DNA from: a virus | DNA: 35,168 nt | Virus record (IMG/VR): IMGVR_UViG_3300032132_000024 | Location: 1 to 35,168 of that record | Reading direction: 5' to 3' (one strand) | Shown: positions 7,810 through 15,752 of the stretch, in pieces | Layout of the letters: each line of letters starts with the position of its first letter | Position numbering within the stretch: the first letter of the stretch is position 1 | The notes under the pieces: model-generated | What the model was told of the DNA's origin: nothing | Database searches by the model: none | The model's input: only the letters and a program-made list of their open reading frames with translations | Program-made: the position numbers and the translations under genes

Positions 7810-8515
7810 CATTTTCGCCGCGCAGGGTGTAACCCTCGAACTGCATCATGTCTGCTGGCTGAATGATCTGTGCCGCAAGATAACGAACCCGACGGGCGGC
7901 ACAACACTCGCCAAGGGTACGCCGCACCGAGCGGGCAACCTTTGGTTGTGGCCCTTAACCCGGCAAGCGGAGGTTTGGTATCAGTTTATCCTCGACGCGC
8001 TCGACGGGGAGGAAAACCACGTCCTCGCCCTTGTGTACGCAATGGCACACGCCAGAGAGCACGACGCCTTCTCTGGCCTTTACTCACGCGATGCGGCCAT
8101 CAATCATCTTGTTGCATGGAACAAAACCGTTGTTGCCACAACGGCGGAAATGATGGACGCCGTTTCCGGTGTGCTCGATGCGGCGGACGAGATGGACATA
8201 ATCAGCATTCCCAACGAAGGCGCGACGGAACCAACCGGGGCCGCGTTTAATGTTGCGCAATGGGTTATATCTCAAGTGGGCGGCACGCCCGATCTATGGG
8301 AGCGGGAAGTATCGCGGAAGTACCTGCACGAGATAGCCGACACGATACGCTTGCAAAAAGAGGCGGAAGCCGGGGTCGAGGGGCCGAGCAAGAGCGACAA
8401 CGACCCTACGCTGATTGCGGAGCGGCGAATGCTGCAAGCGGTTCAGCTTTTAGAGTGGCGTTACGGAATCTCGGAATGCCCCGATAAGTTTAAGGATCAA
8501 CAGCTAGAGGATTAA
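7757..8515 (+). CDS. Probable tail assembly protein upstream of the tape measure
   Basis: The protein has 252 residues. GGGAGGAA lies 6 nt before ATG 7757. It is largely helical, acidic and rich in Trp, Ala and Glu, and ends 2 nt before the tape-measure gene. This slot normally holds tail assembly chaperones that coat the tape measure. No slippery sequence is obvious, so the protein may be made without frameshifting. The call is positional; no family is recognised. Confidence 0.5.
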   Translation: MGQSVRDSLHPIAKTQIDIFAAQGVTLELHHVCWLNDLCRKITNPTGGTTLAKGTPHRAGNLWLWPLTRQAEVWYQFILDALDGEENHVLALVYAMAHAREHDAFSGLYSRDAAINHLVAWNKTVVATTAEMMDAVSGVLDAADEMDIISIPNEGATEPTGAAFNVAQWVISQVGGTPDLWEREVSRKYLHEIADTIRLQKEAEAGVEGPSKSDNDPTLIAERRMLQAVQLLEWRYGISECPDKFKDQQLED

Positions 8516-8517
8516 TC

Positions 8518-10251
8518 ATGGCCGCAAAAGAAATAGGCATAAGAATACGCGCCAAGTGGTTGGGCAGGAAGGCTGTTAAAGCAGCCCGCAGCGGTATAAA
8601 GAAAGTTGGACAAGCCGCTAAAAAAATGGGGGCGAGCGTTAAGAACGCATTTACCGGAATGGCTGCGAAGATTGGGGCCAGCGTTGCCATTATGGGGACA
8701 GCGTTTATCGCCATACGCACGGGAATACAGGCCGTAAAGGAAGCGATGAAGTTTGAGAGCGTGCGGCTACAGTTCGCCGTGCTTCTCGGCAGCATGAAGA
8801 AAGCAGAAGTGCAGGTTAAACGCCTGCAAGATTTCAGCGCAGCAACCCCGTTTCAATTTGACGATCTAGCCAAGGGGGCCAAGCAGCTTTTAGTATTTAG
8901 CGAGAACGCACTCGGAACGACAGAGGACTTGCGACGTATAGGTGACGCCGCCGCAATGGCGGGCATGGGTTTCTCTGAAGTCGCATTTTGGGTTGGCCGC
9001 GCTTATGCAGCGATACAGGGCGGGCAACCATTTGGAGAGGCGGCAATGCGCTTAGGTGAGATGGGCATTCTTGCGCCCAAGACCGCCGTTGCCATGCGCG
9101 AGCTAAGGGACGCTGGCGGATCAGCCGCCGATATCTTCGCGCTACTGGAGGGCGACATGAACCGCGCAGACGGAACGATGGCGCTTCTATCGCAGACCGG
9201 GGAGGGGTTAGCGTCAACCGTTCAAGATAATTGGAAGCTCGCCCTTGCTGATTTTGGTGCCGTGCTGCTTAGTCTGGTGAAGGACAGAATGAAGCTGCTG
9301 ATTGACTTCTTGCAGCGCATAAGAAACGACGGGTCTATAGTTAAGTGGGGGATTGCGACCAAGGAAGTTTTGCAAAAGGTTCTTACGTTCCTTGATTCTA
9401 TTCCGGGAAGGTTTAAGGAAATAACGGAAGGGGTGGGAACCGCCGTTGATAAGCTCAAGGGATGGGGCGCAGCTGTAGAAGGGTTTTTCTCCGGTGAGGG
9501 CGGGCTGTTCTCCATAGGCGACCGAATCGAGGGCGGGAAGCTGGCGAAACAACTAGCGGACGAGCGAATTGCTTCTCAACGAAAATTGGAGAAAGACCTT
9601 AAGGGGGTAACGGCGGCACACGGCGACCCTGCCGCAGACAAGCGGGCAGAGGCTGACAAAACCGCGCTGGAGGAAGCAAGGAAGCTGAATGACGAGATTG
9701 CGGCGGCCAAGGCTAAGGCCGCAGCGGACGCGAAGAAGATAGCAGCGGACACGAAAAAAGACGCAGCCGAAAAGGCGGCGGCGATAGAGAACGAGATACG
9801 GCTGACGAGAATGCAGCAGGATGCCCGCGCAAAGGTGCGCGAAGAGGAGAAGCGCGGTATCAGGGAAGAATTGCAGGCGGGCCGGGCTATAGAGGCCGCG
9901 CTCAACAAGCGGGCCGGGCTACAGATAGACGATTTTATTAAAAATGAAAAAGCACGCGGAGACGCCGAGCAGGCCGGAGTGGACGAGCAGGACGAATTTG
10001 ATAAGCTTGTAAAGAAGGAGAAAAAGCGCGGCCATAAAATGAGCCGAAAAGACCGCGAGAGGTTGGCCGCATTTCGGGCGCGGCAAGCCGTCGCCGGGGC
10101 GGCTGCCGTTGAAAATCAGCAGAACGCAGCCCTTGAGGCGAAGTTAAAAAAGATGCAGGAGAAACAGGCGGAAGATATCAGGCTGTCCAAGATAGCCCTA
10201 CAGGATCTAAATAAGCAACTGAAGCCGCTACTCACCGCAAAGGATTCATAA
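8518..10251 (+). CDS. Tape measure protein
   Basis: The protein has 577 residues. The N-terminus is basic and alanine-rich, with a hydrophobic stretch at about 45-70. A conserved tape-measure segment follows: F-E-S-V-R-L-Q-F, Q-D-F-S-A-A-T-P-F-Q-F, the A-A-A-M-A-G-M region and L-S-Q-T-G-E-G-L-A-S-T-V-Q-D-N-W. The C-terminal half is a long charged coiled coil of Ala, Lys and Glu. Tape-measure length sets tail length; 577 residues at about 0.15 nm each suggests a tail near 85-90 nm, a short siphovirus tail. Synteny agrees. Confidence 0.9.
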   Translation: MAAKEIGIRIRAKWLGRKAVKAARSGIKKVGQAAKKMGASVKNAFTGMAAKIGASVAIMGTAFIAIRTGIQAVKEAMKFESVRLQFAVLLGSMKKAEVQVKRLQDFSAATPFQFDDLAKGAKQLLVFSENALGTTEDLRRIGDAAAMAGMGFSEVAFWVGRAYAAIQGGQPFGEAAMRLGEMGILAPKTAVAMRELRDAGGSAADIFALLEGDMNRADGTMALLSQTGEGLASTVQDNWKLALADFGAVLLSLVKDRMKLLIDFLQRIRNDGSIVKWGIATKEVLQKVLTFLDSIPGRFKEITEGVGTAVDKLKGWGAAVEGFFSGEGGLFSIGDRIEGGKLAKQLADERIASQRKLEKDLKGVTAAHGDPAADKRAEADKTALEEARKLNDEIAAAKAKAAADAKKIAADTKKDAAEKAAAIENEIRLTRMQQDARAKVREEEKRGIREELQAGRAIEAALNKRAGLQIDDFIKNEKARGDAEQAGVDEQDEFDKLVKKEKKRGHKMSRKDRERLAAFRARQAVAGAAAVENQQNAALEAKLKKMQEKQAEDIRLSKIALQDLNKQLKPLLTAKDS

Positions 10252-10252
10252 A

Positions 10253-10579
10253 ATGGCACTCAATGACACATCCTATATTCAAGCCGCCGACACGGTGAAC
10301 ACGCTGCAGACATCGAACGCCGTTGTCCGCAACTATCGCAAGACGACAGAGCGCGGATACGTGACCGCCCCCGGCTTGGAGTCGCCGCCACAGGTTAGCC
10401 GCAACCGCACGATAATTACCCGTGAATGGTTAGCCGTGAGCAAGGCCGCAGCAATACAGGCGGTTGACGATCACGCGGGCGATACGAACCAGACATTCGC
10501 CATGCGCGAAACGAATCAGGTTCTCGGCGCGGCTGTGTTCGTGCAGCAGGTTGATTCTGTCACAACAGATTGGGCGTAA
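10253..10579 (+). CDS. Small distal tail protein, function unknown
   Basis: The protein has 108 residues and starts 1 nt after the tape-measure stop. It is polar and rich in Thr, Asn and Val, with a central R-T-I-I-T-R-E-W-L-A-V segment. Position right after the tape measure suggests a distal-tail or baseplate component. I see no diagnostic motif. Confidence 0.65.
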   Translation: MALNDTSYIQAADTVNTLQTSNAVVRNYRKTTERGYVTAPGLESPPQVSRNRTIITREWLAVSKAAAIQAVDDHAGDTNQTFAMRETNQVLGAAVFVQQVDSVTTDWA

Positions 10580-10582
10580 GTC

Positions 10583-11185
10583 ATGGCCGATCAATGGATA
10601 CTCCCCGCAGCCATGAAGGCGGGCGACCCGATCGCTAAAGTTCCGTTCCACTTTTACAACACGGTGGACGAGGTACTTTCACGCCTCCAAGTTTACGGCG
10701 GCACGATAGACAGGGGAACGGATAACACGTGGACGATATACCCGCAGCAATTCGGGGGCGGTACGGCGTCGGGATACCTCAAGCCGCTTGACCTGTACGG
10801 CGTTGACTTGTCCGGCGACACGTACAAGATTCGCGGGGCGGGCGGTCTGTCGAGCAGCTTGGGAAACGTCAACAAGGTATTCGGAATCGCGAGCGTGTGG
10901 ACAGCCATTACAGCCGGGACGCAAGCGCTAGACACGGCGACAGCCATAGCCGCGAGCACTTGGATATATGCAAAGATTGTGACCACGGACAGCGGCGATA
11001 CCGTGACGCTTGAAAAGACGACGAGCACTAGCCATGCATTTTTTGATGGCGGCGACACGGCGGGACAGGCAACGATGAGTATTCCGCTCTGGTTCATACC
11101 GTGGGACGGGGCCGCAACACAGATGGACATTCCGAATATCGAAGACTGGAGAAGTGCGCCATTAATTCCGCGAATGGGAAACTAG
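10583..11185 (+). CDS. Distal tail protein, function unknown
   Basis: The protein has 200 residues. It is beta-rich and Thr/Gly/Ala-rich, with D-T-Y-K-I-R-G-A-G-G in the middle and an aromatic segment (I-P-L-W-F-I-P-W) near the C-terminus. It starts 3 nt after the previous gene and runs into the next one, so it belongs to the tail operon. A tail-tip or fibre-attachment protein is plausible from place and composition. Confidence 0.65.
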   Translation: MADQWILPAAMKAGDPIAKVPFHFYNTVDEVLSRLQVYGGTIDRGTDNTWTIYPQQFGGGTASGYLKPLDLYGVDLSGDTYKIRGAGGLSSSLGNVNKVFGIASVWTAITAGTQALDTATAIAASTWIYAKIVTTDSGDTVTLEKTTSTSHAFFDGGDTAGQATMSIPLWFIPWDGAATQMDIPNIEDWRSAPLIPRMGN

Positions 11186-12324
11186 CGGCCCTGCTCGTTG
11201 CCGTACTCGTACCCGCCGCCGCTCTAGCTGGCTGGCATACAAACGCATGGCCCGCTGACGGCTACCGCTTCAAGGGGTATCAGCGGCAAGTAGACGTGTA
11301 TTCTTCGCTGTGGGAGCGGCTCATGATACAGAGCAACGCAACGCCGACCATTACGCCGCACCCGTCAAGGGGTGGTGTTATCGGTGGCGTGCCGAAACGG
11401 TTTAAGCAACGCGCCAACCTTGTGAGTTACAAGCAAGACTTAGAGCGCACCATTCCAAACTGGATCAATAATACATATTCAAGCAACGATATTTTTACAT
11501 CCATGGCGGACGGCGGCTGGTGGCCTACCAACGGCGCACCCCTAACCAATATGCTCCCCCGGTGGACGGTGACGGGTCTGCTCGATCACGTAGGCGCACC
11601 CACAAACTACCTTGATGTGACACCGTGGTTTAACCTGCACAAGGTATCGAACGGTTGGGCGTATATGCGCCCGCTGGTGAGTAATCTATACGTCAGCTTT
11701 TCGAGAGACACGTCCGTCGGCGGTTCGGTCGGGCAGTTCGACCCCGGCCCGATATCGCGACCCGATGCCGTTGACGGGGTGGTGACGGGCAAGACAATAA
11801 ATTCCCCATTTCTGGAGTCGAACGCGTGGGCGCTAACCAAGACGCTATTTATCGCGAACGTGGAAACCAACCCGGCCTATGGGTTGACCAATCCGGCCAC
11901 AGCGAATGATCTCCCTTGGTTGATAAACTTCCGGGCGATCACGAACAACAACCCGATTTCTGTACAGCCGATAAAGATGTCTGCCCCCGTCGGTAGCAAG
12001 TTCGGATATAACCAAGCCTTGCACATATGGAATCAGCGCCCGCACTACGGGAGGACATACGCCGCATTCGACGGGAAGGTAACGAGCGGCTCGCCCGCTA
12101 CCCATTACGACTATTTCGACTGGTTCGGCATTGCGCCGACCTCAGACGTTGCGTATCTACTACAGGACACCGGGACGCAAACGACTAACGAGGTGAGGAC
12201 TGCGTTTAACTACACCTATACCCCATGGGAGGGCATCCCGGCTTCCCCCGCAAAGTACGATCTGCGCCAAGAGATGAAATGGATACTACACGTCCAGCAT
12301 TACGATATGCACTATGGGCCGTAG
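11101..12324 (+). CDS. Secreted tail-region protein with N-terminal signal peptide
   Basis: This is a frame of 407 codons. The only ATG/GTG/TTG start that keeps the signal sequence is GTG 11101, which lacks a ribosome site. An ATT at 11161, in frame and 6 nt after GGAGAAG, would give a clean signal peptide of N-G-K followed by L-A-A-L-L-V-A-V-L-V-P-A-A-A-L-A, so the true start is uncertain. The mature part is rich in Trp, Asn, Thr and Pro, with repeated T-N-A-W and W-P-T-N motifs. It is the last gene of the late head-tail operon. A receptor-binding or tail-tip role is likely by position, but no family is recognised. The export signal is unusual for a tail protein. Confidence 0.65.
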   Translation: MGRGRNTDGHSEYRRLEKCAINSANGKLAALLVAVLVPAAALAGWHTNAWPADGYRFKGYQRQVDVYSSLWERLMIQSNATPTITPHPSRGGVIGGVPKRFKQRANLVSYKQDLERTIPNWINNTYSSNDIFTSMADGGWWPTNGAPLTNMLPRWTVTGLLDHVGAPTNYLDVTPWFNLHKVSNGWAYMRPLVSNLYVSFSRDTSVGGSVGQFDPGPISRPDAVDGVVTGKTINSPFLESNAWALTKTLFIANVETNPAYGLTNPATANDLPWLINFRAITNNNPISVQPIKMSAPVGSKFGYNQALHIWNQRPHYGRTYAAFDGKVTSGSPATHYDYFDWFGIAPTSDVAYLLQDTGTQTTNEVRTAFNYTYTPWEGIPASPAKYDLRQEMKWILHVQHYDMHYGP

Positions 12325-12363
12325 CCCGTCTGCGGGGGGTCTAGGATGCGCTGTGGCGCGTTA

Positions 12364-12543
12364 TTATCGCGTCCGCGTGTGATGTGATGCGACTTGATAT
12401 ATCGCCCCGCCATCGCTCAATTCGTCATGAGCCCAATCAAGCAGCGTCCGCACGGCTGAACCGTTCACGCTGATCGCGTACTGCTGGAACGCGCACCAGA
12501 CCGCAAGCGCGGCGATGATGTACCATTGAACGCGGATACTCAT
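12364..12543 (-). CDS. Mini membrane protein, last gene of a leftward operon
   Basis: The protein has 59 residues. ATG at 12543 overlaps the stop of the upstream gene as ATGA, and the frame ends in tandem TAA codons. Residues 7-22 are hydrophobic and Trp-containing (W-Y-I-I-A-A-L-A-V-W-C-A-F), giving one N-terminal membrane anchor. The rest is polar with a His/Arg-rich tail. Function unknown. It ends 39 nt from the converging tail operon. Confidence 0.55.
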   Translation of the reverse strand: MSIRVQWYIIAALAVWCAFQQYAISVNGSAVRTLLDWAHDELSDGGAIYQVASHHTRTR

Positions 12544-12776
12544 GATGGCGCGTATTTCTCACAAGCCAGCGTGACCAGCTTGCGCCTGTGATCCGTGTCG
12601 AGCATAGCCCACAGAGCACCAAGGCCGCTGTCCATCAGGACGTTCAACTTCTCGACCCGGTAAGCGTCGGCTATGTCGTCGCCATAGACCGCGCTTATTA
12701 CCTCGTCCGCCCGCTTGTTGGACACGTACAGGAACACGTACCCGACGGCCTTGCAATGTTCGTCGATGTTGCTCAT
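12540..12776 (-). CDS. Small early protein, function unknown
   Basis: The protein has 78 residues. It starts at the GAACATG of an A/C-rich leader (minus strand, about 12777-12812) like those of other early genes. It is acidic and helical, with V-F-L-Y-V-S-N-K-R-A-D-E-V-I near the start and A-M-L-D-T-D-H-R-R-K-L near the end. It lies in a three-gene leftward operon under the 13.06-kb promoter. Function unknown. Confidence 0.7.
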   Translation of the reverse strand: MSNIDEHCKAVGYVFLYVSNKRADEVISAVYGDDIADAYRVEKLNVLMDSGLGALWAMLDTDHRRKLVTLACEKYAPS

Positions 12777-12780
12777 GTTC

Positions 12781-12978
12781 TTAGCTCCGTTGTTCGTGTT
12801 GTTGTTCTTTTATTTTGTCCTCAAGAATGGCGAGTGCGAGATATGCCGACCGCCCGACCCGTGAGTGCGTTGCGATGTAGCGCTTATGTTCGAGGAGGTC
12901 ATGGCGCAAAACTTCGATGTCGTCGCATATCGCCGACCGATCCGCCTGACTAAGGGTATTCCATTCAAGTCTCGTCAT
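12781..12978 (-). CDS. Small early protein, function unknown
   Basis: The protein has 65 residues from ATG 12978, which has AGGGA 4-5 nt upstream. The open frame extends further to an Asn-rich stretch, but that part coincides with the predicted 5' leader of the transcript, so I exclude it. The product is a charged helical protein (L-R-H-D-L-L-E-H-K-R-Y, then A-I-L-E-D-K-I-K-E). Its last codons are overlaid by the A/C-rich leader of the next gene. Confidence 0.6.
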   Translation of the reverse strand: MTRLEWNTLSQADRSAICDDIEVLRHDLLEHKRYIATHSRVGRSAYLALAILEDKIKEQQHEQRS

Positions 12979-13009
12979 GGAGTCCCTGATCTCTAGCGGC
13001 GTGCGGTTC

Positions 13010-13064
13010 GTGTTGTTGTTCGTTGTCATGGTGATAGAATGCGCCCATTCCCCAAAAACGGCAA
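13010..13064 (-). promoter_or_regulatory. Leftward sigma70-like promoter with A/C-rich leader
   Basis: On the minus strand, -35 TTGCCG (13064-13059) and -10 CATTCT (13041-13036) are separated by exactly 17 bp. The predicted start, about 13029, falls on the ATG of the A/C-rich leader. The bases before the -35 read AAAATAGTTC, close to the matching region of the 26.8-kb and 28.5-kb promoters (AAATAGTTG). It would drive 12978, 12776 and 12543. Confidence 0.6.
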
Positions 13065-13100
13065 GAACTATTTTCAACCATTTTCAAATTCGTGCGTTCA

Positions 13101-13116
13101 CCCCTATAAACAGGGG
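13101..13116. other. Hairpin upstream of the 13.06-kb promoter
   Basis: CCCCT and AGGGG flank a six-base AT-rich loop. It lies between the terminator of the leftward operon and the next leftward promoter. It could be a second terminator stem or an operator. The sequence does not decide. Confidence 0.35.
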
Positions 13117-13127
13117 CTAAATCGACG

Positions 13128-13148
13128 AAAAAAAATAGCGCTTTCGCT
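13128..13148 (-). terminator. Intrinsic terminator of the leftward 16.6-13.2 kb operon
   Basis: On the minus strand a short AGCG/CGCT stem with an AAAG loop is followed by AT and a run of eight T. It begins 5 nt after the stop of the 13153 gene. The stem is short, but the T-run and position fit a terminator. Confidence 0.55.
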
Positions 13149-13152
13149 TGCA

Positions 13153-13449
13153 CTACTCGTCCGGGGCGGCAAGTTTCCAGAACTTCTCCGCTAACCGCTT
13201 ACCGGGAACGCGGGACAGAATCGTCTCGCACCCCCGGCGTAGCAAGCGCTTGCGTGCCGTCTCCGTGGTCACGCCCATTGCTCCCGCTAGGTCGTGCAGC
13301 GGAACGTAGCCGCGCTCTATGGCGTCGTCGTAACCGACCTCTCCGCTACTCAATGCGGCGGCAAGTTGCGCTAGGTTCTCCGCTAAGAGTTCCGCGCTTG
13401 TTTGAACTCGGCCCGTGCTTGCTTGATCTTGTGAAGCTTTACGTTGCAT
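13153..13449 (-). CDS. Helix-turn-helix-like DNA-binding protein (possible regulator)
   Basis: The protein has 98 residues. The segment at about 50-75 (V-P-L-H-D-L-A-G-A-M-G-V-T-T-E-T-A-R-K-R-L) has the spacing of a helix-turn-helix. A first helix is followed by G-V-T, then a second helix with T-A-R-K-R-L-L-R-R. The C-terminus is basic. ATG 13449 lies inside the end of the metallophosphoesterase gene, a 67-nt overlap that is longer than usual here. As the only HTH-like protein in this block it is the best candidate regulator of the early promoters, but that link is inference. Confidence 0.55.
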   Translation of the reverse strand: MQRKASQDQASTGRVQTSAELLAENLAQLAAALSSGEVGYDDAIERGYVPLHDLAGAMGVTTETARKRLLRRGCETILSRVPGKRLAEKFWKLAAPDE

Positions 13450-14180
13450 GATCCGCCCCCGTCGTTTGTGTACTCACCCCATGCCCAACCCTGCGACCAG
13501 CTTGTCGTGTTGCGTCTGCGTCCAGCGTATGCCATTGCCGGGATATCCGACAACGTGCCGACGCAGTAACCGTCTGGAGAACCGAGCACGCGACCGGGCT
13601 GCATGACAACCTTGTGCAGGTGAGCGATTACAACCGGGTGGCCGAGCATCTCCACATGGTCGCGCACGGCGTTCTCGTTAAACATGTAGCCGTGACCAAA
13701 GAGCGTCCCGCCAAGCATTCGCCAAGCGTTAGCGCTCGCCGTGGACTCGTATTGCACGCACTCGCACTCCATGTCTTCAAGCAGGTTTTCTATCTGCTCG
13801 ATAACACAATTTGCAGCGAACGACACAAGCGCTTTCGGATGATCGCGCAAGCCCCACAGCCTGTCTTCGTGGTTGCCCATGAACATCAGGTCTGGCTTAT
13901 ACCGCTCAACGAATCGCAGACCCGCTATGCAATCGTCGGGTATGCTCGTACCCTCGTCCACAGACCCGGACGCACCCGCACGAAACGCGGTCGTGTCCCA
14001 GTTGTCTCCAAGGTGTATCGTCATGTCCGGGTCGAGGTCTTCCCGGAACTTAATAGCGGCATCCTCCGCCGTCTTGTCCGCATGGACTCCGTGGTTGCAG
14101 CCGAGGGCCATAAAGGTTTTCCACTTGCGCGGAGAACTGATGCCCGTCGGCGGCTTGCTTTTCTTGCGTGGTGTTTTCAT
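13383..14180 (-). CDS. Metallophosphoesterase
   Basis: The protein has 265 residues with the calcineurin-like phosphoesterase motifs in order: C-N-H-G-V-H (about 28-33, in place of the usual D-x-H), G-D-N-W-D (58-62), G-N-H-E-D (102-106), F-G-H-G-Y-M near the middle and A-H-L-H-K later. These residues bind two metal ions and hydrolyse phosphodiesters. The basic N-terminus may bind nucleic acid. The first motif is divergent. The gene lies downstream of the ERF recombinase in the leftward early operon, so a DNA end-processing or nucleotide role is plausible. The start sits 1 nt after AAGGAGGT, which is tight. Confidence 0.85.
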   Translation of the reverse strand: MKTPRKKSKPPTGISSPRKWKTFMALGCNHGVHADKTAEDAAIKFREDLDPDMTIHLGDNWDTTAFRAGASGSVDEGTSIPDDCIAGLRFVERYKPDLMFMGNHEDRLWGLRDHPKALVSFAANCVIEQIENLLEDMECECVQYESTASANAWRMLGGTLFGHGYMFNENAVRDHVEMLGHPVVIAHLHKVVMQPGRVLGSPDGYCVGTLSDIPAMAYAGRRRNTTSWSQGWAWGEYTNDGGGSCNVKLHKIKQARAEFKQARNS

Positions 14181-14186
14181 ACCTCC

Positions 14187-14327
14187 TTAGCTTGCCAGTT
14201 TCAGCAGGATATATGTGGACGCCGCATAGCTAATCCACAACCCCGCGAATAGCGGCTTGCCTTGTGTTATGTAACTAACCCCCGCCCCAACTTCCAGAAC
14301 GATGATCGTGAAGAGGAACCAATTCAT
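14187..14327 (-). CDS. Mini membrane protein (two predicted helices)
   Basis: The protein has 46 residues. ATG 14327 overlaps the stop of the previous ORF as ATGA. It is mostly hydrophobic, with W-F-L-F-T-I-I-V-L at the start and a second segment (L-F-A-G-L-W-I-S-Y-A-A-S-T-Y-I-L-L) at the end, separated by a short polar turn. Holins have such hairpin topologies, but this gene is in an early operon, so a lysis role is not implied. Confidence 0.55.
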   Translation of the reverse strand: MNWFLFTIIVLEVGAGVSYITQGKPLFAGLWISYAASTYILLKLAS

Positions 14328-14476
14328 ATCAGAACCTCCAGCAAAAGCATCGCGCACATTATACAGGCACCGATAGCGAAAGGCAACGCGCTTTCCCTGT
14401 GTCCAATTGCATCAGCCAGAGCGGAACACGTACAGAACCCGACAAACGCCATGAGCATAATTACTTCCGCCGTCAT
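14324..14476 (-). CDS. Mini membrane protein (two predicted helices)
   Basis: The protein has 50 residues. ATG 14476 overlaps the stop of the 14790 gene as ATGA, and its own stop overlaps the next ATG the same way. Two hydrophobic segments (about 5-20 and 31-50) are joined by a short turn with H-R-E. With the next gene it makes a tandem pair of tiny membrane proteins. Function unknown. Confidence 0.55.
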   Translation of the reverse strand: MTAEVIMLMAFVGFCTCSALADAIGHRESALPFAIGACIMCAMLLLEVLI

Positions 14477-14790
14477 GAATAGATTCTCCATTCCGTTATG
14501 ACCGCGTGAGGGAGAACCGTCTTGTCTCGCCGGGTGTCGTGGTCTTCATCGTACCAAGCGCCCGTTTCGATAACCGTGCGGCGTGTTCCCTGCGCTGGCT
14601 GATTCCATTCGGCAACGTATCCGATGGCCCAAGCCCGCGCCATGCAGTCTCCGGCAACCATGCAGCCGGACACGATGTCAACCCACTCGACCCGCACAAG
14701 GTCACCGACTTTCGGCTTGCGTACTTGGTGGCGGTCGAGCGTCTCATGCTCCCGCATCTGCCGCTTGTAGGTATCGCTATATTGATACAC
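14473..14790 (-). CDS. Small early protein, function unknown
   Basis: The protein has 105 residues from GTG 14790, which shares a base with the upstream TAG stop. The N-terminus is polar and basic (Y-K-R-Q-M-R-E-H-E). The rest looks beta-rich (D-L-V-R-V-E-W-V-D-I, then R-R-T-V-I-E-T-G-A-W-Y) and could be a small barrel. Coupling to both neighbours supports it as real. No family is recognised. Confidence 0.65.
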   Translation of the reverse strand: MYQYSDTYKRQMREHETLDRHQVRKPKVGDLVRVEWVDIVSGCMVAGDCMARAWAIGYVAEWNQPAQGTRRTVIETGAWYDEDHDTRRDKTVLPHAVITEWRIYS

Positions 14791-15032
14791 TAGACGTTCC
14801 TCCAGTCGGCGGTGTCGGTGTAGTAATAGATAGAGCCATTGCGGTGCTTGTATTTCGCGGAAATCGTTCGCTCGCTCCCGGCGTACTGCCGACCCTCCCG
14901 CAGCATGTGACGCGCTTCGTCCTCGTCACGCGCTCCGCGTATGTGCTTGTGCGGCGGCGACGTGTTGGAGGCACGGGGCAACCGCTTGCGCGATGCCTCC
15001 GCCGCCTCCCGCATTCTGGCGTCGTCGGTCAT
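14790..15032 (-). CDS. Small early protein, function unknown
   Basis: The protein has 80 residues. ATG 15032 overlaps the ERF stop as TAATG. It is very hydrophilic and basic, rich in Arg, Glu and Ala, with a P-P-H-K-H motif and a C-terminal aromatic run (S-I-Y-Y-Y-T-D-T-A-D-W). The same DNA is open further upstream in this frame, but that part lies antiparallel inside the ERF codons and is rejected. Confidence 0.6.
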   Translation of the reverse strand: MTDDARMREAAEASRKRLPRASNTSPPHKHIRGARDEDEARHMLREGRQYAGSERTISAKYKHRNGSIYYYTDTADWRNV

Positions 15033-15727
15033 TATTCGGCCCCGCCTTCCGTGGCGTTGTCGCCTACGTTTTCGCTCCATGCTTTCCAGCCCCGGATGTG
15101 CTGGCAGATGTGCTCGAACGTCTCGAACGGAATCTCTGCCGACGACTTGCACCCGGCCTCCGCCTCGATGATGCACTTGGCAATCTCGTTCGGACACGCC
15201 GCCTCTTTTGCAACCCCGGCTAAGTGCTTGCGCATGTCCGCCGTTATCTTCGGTACACCGTCGTCCTTGACGGGTTCCGCCACGGGAGCCGCAACGGGTT
15301 CCGGGCTGTCCTTGTCGGCGTCGTGCAGATCGCTGACAGGTATACATAGCGTCTCGAAGATCGCGTACTTGTAGGCCGCGCTCATGGCCTTATTCGTAGC
15401 CTTGTCGCCGCTGTCCATGCCCTCTCCCTCCGTAGTGCATGACACGCTCGACCCGTCCGCAGCCGCGAACGTATGCCGCACGCGCAGCCGCGTGCAGAAC
15501 AGGACGCCGCCGTTCCGTGTGGCGCGTTCCGTGGTGCTGCTCTCGATAACGTCGGGCAACACGAGAACGCCCTCGTCCCGGAACGCCGGGCCGCACGCAT
15601 TGTAAACCGCGTCGATGCCACGGAAGTTATAACGCTGCGCATCGTTGCGCCCGTCCTTGCCGATGGCCCCGACCTTGCTCTGCACGGCTACCAGTTTGCC
15701 GTATATTTCCCCTGCTTCGTTACTCAT
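15032..15727 (-). CDS. erf: ERF-family single-strand annealing recombinase
   Basis: The protein has 231 residues from ATG 15727, where AGGAGGTC lies 6 nt upstream. The N-terminal 150 residues match the ERF family. Y-G-K-L-V-A-V-Q-S is followed by Y-N-F-R-G-I-D-A-V-Y-N (about 33-43). R-L-R-V-R-H-T-F comes next, then G-E-G-M-D-S-G-D-K-A-T-N-K-A-M-S-A-A-Y-K (about 101-120), the most diagnostic stretch. ERF proteins anneal complementary single strands in phage recombination and genome circularisation. The linker is Pro/Ala-rich and the C-terminus is a separate small domain that may bind a partner. Confidence 0.9.
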   Translation of the reverse strand: MSNEAGEIYGKLVAVQSKVGAIGKDGRNDAQRYNFRGIDAVYNACGPAFRDEGVLVLPDVIESSTTERATRNGGVLFCTRLRVRHTFAAADGSSVSCTTEGEGMDSGDKATNKAMSAAYKYAIFETLCIPVSDLHDADKDSPEPVAAPVAEPVKDDGVPKITADMRKHLAGVAKEAACPNEIAKCIIEAEAGCKSSAEIPFETFEHICQHIRGWKAWSENVGDNATEGGAE

Positions 15728-15752
15728 ATCTTGACCTCCTATTTTCTGTATT

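Noticed and set aside
14583-15374. Plus-strand ORF of 263 codons
   Set aside because: It is antisense to the ERF gene and its neighbours, rich in Arg and Pro; the minus-strand frames have motifs and coupled starts.
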